Source: Acidobacteriota bacterium
GTDB taxonomy: Bacteria > Acidobacteriota > Terriglobia > Terriglobales > Acidobacteriaceae
Direction of reading: 5' to 3'
NCBI GenBank assembly: GCA_021841795.1
Contig: JAKCDN010000180.1
Span: 1-6,592, forward strand
Length of the DNA: 6,592 bases
Part shown: positions 1-4,451 of the stretch, in pieces
How the letters are laid out: each line of letters starts with the position of its first letter
Position numbering within the stretch: the first letter of the stretch is position 1
Translations under genes and position numbers: made by a program
Notes under the pieces: model-generated
Databases searched by the model: none
Seen by the model: the letters and a program-made list of their open reading frames with translations, nothing else
Told to the model about the DNA's origin: nothing

Positions 1-271
1 GTTCGCGATCGGGCCTGCATCAGGTTCATGGGGAATTGACGCCCGGCGGAAGATGCGGCTGCACCTCGTGGAACGGGACGGATGCAGGCAGGGCGGTTTT
101 GCGGCAGGGGGATTGCCGGGGCCCTGTCATCTTTCGACGCAAAAAGCATATTCCGGATGGGGCAGAAACGAAGCCGCGGTGTACACTACCGATGAGTTCA
201 GATATCGCCGTGTCTCTCGGCAGTGCTCTACGGCCCCTTCCGGGACGCACGACAGACCCGAGGCGATCATC
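1..271. other. Upstream region without a convincing gene
   Basis: No protein gene can be supported here. The reading frame of the 272 gene is open back to the window edge, but the peptide it would encode is rich in Arg, Gly and Cys, has no recognisable fold and precedes a textbook membrane segment, so I treat it as noncoding. A -10-like hexamer TACACT lies at 182-187 inside the palindrome GTGTACAC (179-186). A 27-codon reading frame runs from ATG 192 to TGA 275, and that stop overlaps the ATG of the next gene (ATGA at 272-275), which would allow translational coupling. Its peptide has no features and it has no clear ribosome binding site, so it is only a possible leader ORF. In frame 1, a stop at 37-39 could be the tail of an upstream gene, which cannot be tested here. 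Confidence 0.5.
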
Positions 272-613
272 ATGAAGGCTTCGCGGTTAGGCACCCTCAA
301 ATTCTTCGCGCTGCTGTTTCTGCTGTGCGGCCTGGCGGGACTGATTGCGTCGGCGGGCATCTCCACCCACTATCTGGCCGCGATGCCTCGCGTGCCGGCA
401 CCCGAGCAGCTACGAACCGTTCCACGCAGCATTCATGGCGTGACGGTGTACCAGACGGAGGCAGAAGACGATCTGCTGCGGAAGTGGGAGTACAGCTCGG
501 TCGGGGTGTTCCTGGCGGGCATGATACTGAGCGGGATCTATCTGGAGAAGTGGGGGAGCATGCAGATCCCGGCAGGGGATGAGGAGCGGGCGCTGGCGCG
601 GGACATGCAATAA
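272..613 (+). CDS. Small two-helix membrane protein, function unknown
   Basis: This encodes 113 residues of unknown function. Two hydrophobic stretches are visible, about residues 9-29 (Phe/Leu-rich, then Gly/Ala) and 75-91, so the protein should sit in the cytoplasmic membrane as a helical hairpin. Between them is a polar loop of about 45 residues with a Pro-rich start (PRVPAPEQ) and the stretch HGVTVYQTEAED. I recall short bacterial membrane proteins with a similar HG-x-VYQT-x-x-E loop, but I know of no assigned role. The charged tail (GDEERALARDMQ) is likely cytoplasmic. I chose the ATG at 272 because GAGG at 260-263 lies 8 nt upstream and because the hydrophobic segment then begins directly after a short basic N-terminus (MKASR). 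An in-frame ATG at 53 would add 73 low-quality residues. mutM follows after 47 bp and probably has its own promoter. Confidence 0.75.
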   Translation: MKASRLGTLKFFALLFLLCGLAGLIASAGISTHYLAAMPRVPAPEQLRTVPRSIHGVTVYQTEAEDDLLRKWEYSSVGVFLAGMILSGIYLEKWGSMQIPAGDEERALARDMQ

Positions 614-648
614 GCAGCGGCGCGCGAGAACACGCAGCACGGCCCTTC

Positions 649-660
649 TAAAATAGAGCG
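649..660 (+). promoter_or_regulatory. Putative -10 element for a leaderless mutM transcript
   Basis: TAAAAT at 649-654 is one base from the sigma-70-type -10 consensus TATAAT and ends 6 nt before the mutM ATG. A transcript starting about 7 nt after the hexamer would begin at the A of the start codon. No Shine-Dalgarno-like purine run precedes the ATG, which fits leaderless translation. I see no good -35 hexamer 16-18 nt further upstream. The same geometry recurs before the Mo-oxidoreductase gene. Confidence 0.45.
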
Positions 661-1542
661 ATGCCCGAGTTACCCGAGGTGGAAACGGTTGCGCGCGGCG
701 TGGATAAGCGTATCCGCGGCGACCGCATCGTACAGGCGTGGTTTGCCTCGCGCCCACAGACGTTCAAGAACGCGCCCGCGCTCCAAGCCAAGGGTCTGAC
801 AGGCTGCACGATTCTTGGGGTGCATCGGACGGGGAAGCACATTGTCTTCGAGCTAGGCGGCGAGACGCGCAAACCTGGCAACGACAGGGTGAAGCGGGAC
901 CGCAGGAAGGCGAGCCCGGCCCACGAATCCGACGCCCAATGGATCGTCCACCTGGGAATGACGGGGCGGCTGCTGGTTACCGGCGCGGAGACGCCGGTAG
1001 CGGCACATACCCATGCACGGCTGGACCTGGCCAGCGGCCGCGAGCTGCGCTTTGTCGATCCACGCCGGTTCGGACGACTCGAGTTTCGCAACCTCCGGGA
1101 GGGCTCGCAGGCATTCCAGGCGCCTGGAGCCGAGCCGCTGACGATCGAGGCGGGCGCATTTGCCGAGCTGTTTCGAGGACGGCGCACGCCGATCAAAGCG
1201 GCGCTCCTGAACCAGAGCCTGCTGGCGGGGGTGGGCAACATCTATGCGGACGAGAGCCTGTTTCGCGCCGGGCTCCGGCCACAGAGGCAGGCGGGGCGGT
1301 TATCGGCCGCCGAGCTGGAGAGATTGCGCCTGGGATTGCGGGAGATTCTTGAGCAGGCGATCCGCCTGGGCGGGTCATCGGTCTCAGACTATGTGGATGC
1401 GGACGGGGAGCGGGGATTTTTCCAGCTCGAGCACTGCGTTTACCAGAGGACGGGGGAGCCGTGCCGGAGGTGTCAGAAGGCGATCCGGCGGGTCGAGCTG
1501 GCGGGCCGCGGAACCCATTACTGCCCGGTTTGCCAGCGTTGA
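661..1542 (+). CDS. mutM: Formamidopyrimidine-DNA glycosylase (MutM/Fpg)
   Basis: This is a base-excision repair enzyme. It excises 8-oxoguanine and formamidopyrimidines from DNA and cleaves the abasic site by beta,delta-elimination. All family hallmarks are visible in the 293 residues. The N-terminus is MPELPEVET, with catalytic Pro2 (the Schiff-base nucleophile) and Glu3. Lys59 corresponds to E. coli Lys57. The void-filling triad is Met100, Arg135 and Phe137 (LGMTG, DPRRFG). The helix-two-turn-helix segment is at 184-198 (NQSLLAGVGNIYADE). The C-terminal zinc finger is C268-x2-C271-x16-C288-x2-C291, with the conserved Arg283 in its turn. The protein is about 24 residues longer than the E. 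coli enzyme because of a highly charged insertion at about 66-93, between the Lys59 strand and the Met100 strand. The start at 661 is fixed by the need for Pro2. No Shine-Dalgarno sequence is seen. Confidence 0.97.
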   Translation: MPELPEVETVARGVDKRIRGDRIVQAWFASRPQTFKNAPALQAKGLTGCTILGVHRTGKHIVFELGGETRKPGNDRVKRDRRKASPAHESDAQWIVHLGMTGRLLVTGAETPVAAHTHARLDLASGRELRFVDPRRFGRLEFRNLREGSQAFQAPGAEPLTIEAGAFAELFRGRRTPIKAALLNQSLLAGVGNIYADESLFRAGLRPQRQAGRLSAAELERLRLGLREILEQAIRLGGSSVSDYVDADGERGFFQLEHCVYQRTGEPCRRCQKAIRRVELAGRGTHYCPVCQR

Positions 1543-1696
1543 AGCGGCGCCGGCGGCTAGTGGCGACTGTCGTTCTACGTTTTTCTGGAGAAAACGGGCC
1601 GGAAAATCGCCGCAATACCATAGAGCGCCGCAAAGATGTCGATATAACTCATTTATTATCAATCATCCATAAACGGCCCCCCGATTGCTATGTAAT
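1543..1696. other. mutM 3' flank and AT-rich putative promoter segment
   Basis: No gene is seen. After the mutM stop there is a GC-rich stretch, then a weak AT-rich hairpin (CGTTTT 1578-1583 with AAAACG 1591-1596), not followed by a T-run. From about 1640 to 1696 the sequence turns markedly AT-rich relative to its surroundings and contains -10-like hexamers TATAAC (1643-1648) and TGTAAT (1691-1696). No convincing -35 box accompanies either. This is the most likely promoter region for the candidate RNA that follows. Confidence 0.3.
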
Positions 1697-1916
1697 AAGC
1701 GCCAGTGATGATTGGCCGCTGCAGGAAGGCCCGGCGAGCCAGATAGACATAAGGTACCCGGCACGAGTCACCGCCAACGAGCGGCCCTCAAATGGGAAGA
1801 GCCGGTCGGGGAACCCAACCAAAGGAGCGGAGAGACATCCGCACAAGAGATAGCTGGGAGGCCAGTGACCAGCTCAAAGAGAAATAGGGACGCCACCTTA
1901 CAGGGGTGGCGTTTTT
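1697..1916 (+). ncRNA. Candidate structured noncoding RNA ending in an intrinsic terminator
   Basis: I do not recognise this RNA. About 220 nt without a credible protein gene lie between an AT-rich promoter-like segment and a clear Rho-independent terminator. Perfect stems visible on the + strand are GGCCGCT 1714-1720 with AGCGGCC 1780-1786, GCGGA 1827-1831 with TCCGC 1838-1842, AGCTGG 1852-1857 with CCAGCT 1869-1874, and the terminator stem 1891-1911. A smaller one is GGT-C-GGG 1804-1810 with CCC-A-ACC 1814-1820 around a GAA loop. The strands between stems are purine-rich (for example around 1843-1851 and 1876-1889), as is common in structured RNAs. The 11-nt loop of the 1852-1874 hairpin can also pair with 1711-1717. 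Alternatives are a long 3' UTR of mutM or a chance collection of GC-rich stems. It matches none of the tmRNA, RNase P, SRP or common riboswitch signatures I checked by eye. The 5' end is a guess. Confidence 0.35.
1891..1916 (+). terminator. Rho-independent terminator
   Basis: CGCCACC (1891-1897) pairs perfectly with GGTGGCG (1905-1911) around a 7-nt loop, and the stem runs straight into TTTTT (1912-1916). A1890 can pair with T1912 to extend it. The T-run is only on the + strand side, so it stops rightward transcription. No gene ends nearby: mutM stops 348 nt earlier. It therefore ends either an independent RNA or an unusually long mutM 3' UTR. Confidence 0.85.
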
Positions 1917-1917
1917 C

Positions 1918-2290
1918 ATTGTGCGCAGCCTTTTGCGGGATCTTTGGCCGGGCGCTTTGACGGCCCTGTGGCGATGGCAACTGACGAGCCGTGTTCCCAC
2001 CGGCAACACCCGGGGCGAATCGACCGATACGGGCGGATACTGAAGCGACACGGGTAGATTTGCTGATTTCGAGGCCCATCCTCGCCGGCAGACCGCCGGG
2101 TGGCTCCCGCCTGCCGGGCTGGGCAAGATTGGCTTCCGCCGCTGCCGCCCCCCGTAACAGCGAATGCACTCTGGTCACCGAAGACTGATCAGCCCCCTTG
2201 CCAGTGGTAAGCCTTCGCTGTAGTATCAGAGTTGCCTATCAAGCGGCTGACGCGGGCCACCCCGGACATGGGTCGAGCAAGCTCGCCGTA
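1918..2290. other. Noncoding stretch with compact hairpins
   Basis: No protein gene is credible here. The open frames on both strands give Arg/Pro/Ser-rich translations with no domain. Inverted repeats stand out: GTGTT 1991-1995 with AACAC 2005-2009, and CGAGG 2070-2074 with CCTCG 2080-2084. Directly abutting the latter, CCGGCAG 2085-2091 pairs with CTGCCGG 2111-2117 and encloses CGGG 2097-2100 with CCCG 2106-2109. CGAGCAAGCTCG at 2274-2285 is a further inverted repeat. None is followed by a T-run. They could be parts of a structured RNA, a REP-like intergenic element or protein-binding sites. The sequence does not decide. Confidence 0.4.
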
Positions 2291-2718
2291 GAGCAACGAG
2301 ACATCGCAACGCAAAAGAGATGGTTGAAAGTGTGCGGTGTGCGAGGGTTGCTCATATAGGAATGGCATCACCAGAGAAAAGCGGCAACCGCGCCGGGAAG
2401 ACTCCGGTAAGCGGATGGATCGGTTGAACGACTCCCGCACAAAAGGGGCGGCAAGCGCATTTTCGCAGAGGGTCAAGTGGTGGGACCACGCATGGGAGCG
2501 CATCTGCCGGCCGCAAGTGGGCCTGGACAGCAACGCAGCCGTGAATGAGCCAAGATGGCTGCACCACTGAGAAAGAAGGCTGCGCGCAGTTAGCGATCTG
2601 TTGCATTTCTCCTCCATCAGGAAGGCGCAAGTGCACGGGACAGACAGTTTGCCCGGCATACAAAGCGCGCAAGACAACGCACAAGGGTCTGTACGCAAAC
2701 CCTATCGAGCAAAGCACC
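2291..2718 (+). other. Possible structured leader of the 2735 gene
   Basis: No believable ORF is seen on either strand. Complementary segments are regularly spaced and several are nested. GAGCAAC 2291-2297 pairs with GTTGCTC 2347-2353, and inside it TCGCA 2304-2308 pairs with TGCGA 2340-2344, then CGCA 2310-2313 with TGCG 2333-2336. GTGGT 2477-2481 pairs with ACCAC 2485-2489. AGTGG 2516-2520 pairs with CCACT 2564-2568 and encloses GCAGCC 2535-2540 with GGCTGC 2557-2562. ACAGAC 2640-2645 pairs with GTCTGT 2687-2692, interleaved with GTTTGC 2647-2652 and GCAAAC 2695-2700, just before the ribosome binding site. The region could be a long 5' UTR or a separate RNA. No promoter was identified, so transcription is inferred only. 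Confidence 0.3.
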
Positions 2719-2734
2719 AGGAAGTACACGCATC

Positions 2735-3631
2735 ATGACAATTGAAGCGACGGAGCCCCAGCCTGAACAGGGGCCTACTCCTGACAACGGTCAGGGGCAG
2801 TCGAAAGGGCATCGGCGCCGGCGGCGCCGGCGCAAGAACAAGGTAAGCCAACCACCTGCGATGCAGGCGCAAGGCCAGCCGCAAGGGCAGAGTCAGCCGC
2901 AGATGCAGGCACCGCAGCCGCCTGCGCCGCCGCGCGCTCAGCAACAGCACCAGGGACGGAAGAAGAAGTTCTTCCAGAAGAGCGGCCCGCCGGCCAGCCA
3001 GCCGGGCAACAGCATCTCCGGCGGACAGCAGGGGAAGCGCAAGGGACGACAGAAGGGCCCGCGCGCCTTTGTGGGACCGATGGATCACAGCTACCGCGCA
3101 GTGAACGGCAACGTAGCCGATGGTCCGCCTTCCACGATTCCCGGGACCGGCAACGGCCATGGCGGCAGCTACTATCCCGATCTGTATGCAGCGCAGACGG
3201 CGACGCCGGTTCGCGAAGACGCTCCGACGCGCATCTTCTGCTTCATCGAGGATCTGTTTTTCCTGGCGAAGATTCAGGAGACAGCGCGGAAGCTGGGCGT
3301 GAAGGTGGAGTTCGTCAAGGGCGATAAGACAGTCGTGGAGCGGATCTACGAGACGCCGGAGAACGAGCGGCCGACCCTGCTGGTCTTCGACCTGAACAAC
3401 CTGAACGCCAAACCGCTCACGCTGATTCCGAAGTTCAAAACGAAGTTCAAGAAGACGGTGTCGATCATCGGCTTTCTGAATCATCTGCAGGGCGACCTGA
3501 AGATGAAGGCGATGGAATCGGGTTGCGACGTGGTGATGCCGCGATCAGCGTTTTCGCAGAACCTGCCTGTGCTGCTGCGCCGCTATGGCGTGGAAGAGGA
3601 AGAGGAATACGAACAGCAGCCAGCTTTCTGA
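2735..3631 (+). CDS. Arg/Gln-rich disordered protein with a degenerate receiver-like domain
   Basis: This 298-residue protein has no assigned function. Residues 1-160 look disordered. They include seven consecutive arginines (27-33) in a basic patch to Lys36, a Gln/Pro tract (39-73), and further Lys/Arg clusters at 75-78 and 101-107. This composition is typical of nucleic-acid-binding tails. Residues 165-284 resemble a CheY-type receiver: beta-strand RIFCFIED with an acidic pair Glu172-Asp173, then LLVFDLNN with Asp219 at the phospho-acceptor place. VSIIGF carries Gly246 where Thr/Ser is usual, and VMPRSAF carries Pro269-Arg270 where Lys-Pro is usual. The loss of the Thr and Lys suggests a pseudo-receiver without classical phospho-signalling. 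The C-terminus has five glutamates (287-291). The start is set by AGGAAG at 2719-2724, 10 nt before the ATG. An RNA-related regulatory role is my inference. Confidence 0.85.
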   Translation: MTIEATEPQPEQGPTPDNGQGQSKGHRRRRRRRKNKVSQPPAMQAQGQPQGQSQPQMQAPQPPAPPRAQQQHQGRKKKFFQKSGPPASQPGNSISGGQQGKRKGRQKGPRAFVGPMDHSYRAVNGNVADGPPSTIPGTGNGHGGSYYPDLYAAQTATPVREDAPTRIFCFIEDLFFLAKIQETARKLGVKVEFVKGDKTVVERIYETPENERPTLLVFDLNNLNAKPLTLIPKFKTKFKKTVSIIGFLNHLQGDLKMKAMESGCDVVMPRSAFSQNLPVLLRRYGVEEEEEYEQQPAF

Positions 3632-3902
3632 AGGCCGGGAACCTGGATTTGCCGGCAAAGATGATTGCTTAAGGGGCGTGCTTTTTCAGGGCATTTCTGC
3701 CGCAAAGGTAGCCTTTTGCCGCGGTGTACAGGGAGAGGATTTCGTAAGGAAATCAGAACCTGGGAGCCGAGGCTTGAGGAGACTTGCGAAGGGCAGAGAG
3801 GCCTGAGGAGCACGCCCTTTGCGTTGCAGCGGGGCTTGCGCTCCCGGCGGATCACTTCCGGCACGGAGATTCAGATTTTCGCAGCCGCGACGGCAGGGTT
3901 TT
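3632..3902. other. Convergent intergenic region with several hairpins
   Basis: This separates two genes that point at each other. No ORF here is credible. Hairpins are GCCGG 3634-3638 with CCGGC 3652-3656; GCAAAGG 3702-3708 with CCTTTTGC 3712-3719 (one bulge); GATTTC 3738-3743 with GAAATC 3749-3754; and GCGAAGGGC 3786-3794 with GCCCTTTGC 3814-3822 (9 bp including one G-U). None has a following T-run in either direction, so no intrinsic terminator can be named, although bidirectional termination would be expected here. A second 9-bp complement, GGGCGTGCT 3674-3682 with AGCACGCCC 3809-3817, competes with the last hairpin. Confidence 0.45.
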
Positions 3903-4241
3903 CTATCCGGGAGGCCATGCAAGAAGGCGGCCACCGAGCAGGTGCAGGTGCAGATGATCGACGGTCTGGCCGCCGTCGCTGCCGGTGTTGACCACGATTC
4001 TGTATCCGTTCTCGAGGCCCTTTTTCCGCGCGATCTCAGAGGCCGCCCAGAGCAGGTGGCCGAGCAGGGCGCGCTGATCCGTACTGGCCTCATCGATCGA
4101 GGCGATGTGCTCGCGGGGCGCGATGAGCACGTGCACGGGAGCCTGTGGATTGACATCGGCAAAAGCGTAGCCCTGTTCGTCCTGATAGACAGGAGTGGAG
4201 GGAATCTTCCCCTCAATAATCTTGCAGAAGATGCAATTCAT
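3903..4241 (-). CDS. HIT-family protein (HinT-like nucleotide hydrolase/phosphoramidase)
   Basis: This encodes 112 residues with the full histidine-triad signature near the C-terminus, H96-L-H98-L-H100-L-L-G-G. The central histidine is the catalytic nucleophile in this superfamily. Family members of this size hydrolyse AMP-lysine and adenosine phosphoramidates or similar nucleotide conjugates in the cytosol, usually as homodimers. The N-terminus MNCIFCKIIEGKIPS is typical of the bacterial HinT branch. Cys3 and Cys6 form the CxxC seen in zinc-binding members. PREHIASI (42-49) and NTGSDGGQTVDHLH (85-98) are the other conserved blocks. I chose the ATG at 4241 because the family starts there. An in-frame GTG at 4259 would add six residues. 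No Shine-Dalgarno sequence is seen, but TACACT on the minus strand (4256-4251) ends 9 nt before the ATG. The gene appears to be monocistronic, facing the 2735 gene. Confidence 0.93.
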   Translation of the reverse strand: MNCIFCKIIEGKIPSTPVYQDEQGYAFADVNPQAPVHVLIAPREHIASIDEASTDQRALLGHLLWAASEIARKKGLENGYRIVVNTGSDGGQTVDHLHLHLLGGRLLAWPPG

Positions 4242-4451
4242 AGCGTGACCAGTGTACACGGACAGCTACAGCGGGCACGGAAGCAAAAGAAAAAAATCGG
4301 CGCGCGCATGCAGACTGTACCCGATATAGAACGTAGGGGCGCGCAAATTCCATTTTGGAATGATGGTTCAGAAGGACAAACCGTCTTTTCGGCGGCCTGA
4401 CGCCGCTCTCCGGAAGCAGAGCGATGGGAGAGCGACGCGGGAGCCCGCGAC
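4242..4451. other. Intergenic region: palindrome and three tandem hairpins
   Basis: This lies between the HIT start and the mutarotase stop, both on the minus strand. The palindrome ATTCCA-TTT-TGGAAT (4347-4361) is operator-like in form and lies about 106 nt upstream of the HIT start. Next to the mutarotase stop are three adjacent inverted repeats: CGCGGG 4436-4441 with CCCGCG 4444-4449, GCTCTCC 4405-4411 with GGAGAGC 4427-4433, and CGGCG 4390-4394 with CGCCG 4401-4405. On the minus strand the first hairpin begins 2 nt after the stop codon. No T-run follows, so termination or transcript protection is possible but not shown. Confidence 0.45.

Noticed and set aside
173..185. A 13-base repeat GCCGCGGTGTACA shared with 3718-3730
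   Set aside because: In a GC-biased 6.6-kb window a single 13-mer match is not far from chance, the second copy lacks the TACACT extension and it precedes no gene start.
53..271. N-terminal extension of the small membrane protein back to ATG 53
   Set aside because: The added 73 residues have an unnatural composition. The ATG at 272 has a GAGG ribosome binding site 8 nt upstream and gives a normal basic N-terminus before the first membrane helix.
1799..1860. Resemblance to a c-di-AMP (ydaO-type) riboswitch because of GGGGAACCCAA and a later ATAGCTGGGAGG
   Set aside because: The other conserved blocks of that class as I remember them are missing and the order and spacing do not fit. No suitable target gene follows directly.
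1792..1887. A 31-codon ORF whose stop lies 3 nt before the terminator stem
   Set aside because: The position is attractive for a small protein, but there is no Shine-Dalgarno sequence or nearby -10 box, the peptide is polar without features, and frames of this length are expected by chance.
1697..1916. tmRNA, RNase P RNA, SRP RNA, 6S RNA or cobalamin riboswitch
   Set aside because: The signature segments I looked for (the RNase P GAGGAAAGTCC core, the SRP GGAAG-CAGC loop, a tRNA-like 3' end, the cobalamin GCCACTG box) are not present in the expected arrangement on either strand.
1461..1960. Overlapping open frames on the + strand after mutM (1461-1853 and 1712-1960)
   Set aside because: One starts inside mutM and the other runs through the terminator hairpin. 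Both give low-complexity Arg/Pro/Gly translations typical of GC-rich spurious frames.
2189..2698. A 169-codon open frame on the minus strand in the long intergenic gap
   Set aside because: Its translation is rich in Ser, Leu, Arg and Cys with no domain or family resemblance, no ribosome binding site at its start, and it lies over complementary segments that explain the sequence better as structured RNA or noncoding DNA.
2291..2700. Group I or group II intron
   Set aside because: No domain V-like hairpin or group I P3/P7 core could be found, and there is no reverse transcriptase, maturase or homing endonuclease frame.
4242..4259. GTG start at 4259 for the HIT protein
   Set aside because: It would add six residues before the family-typical MNCIFC start and would overlap the putative -10 hexamer.
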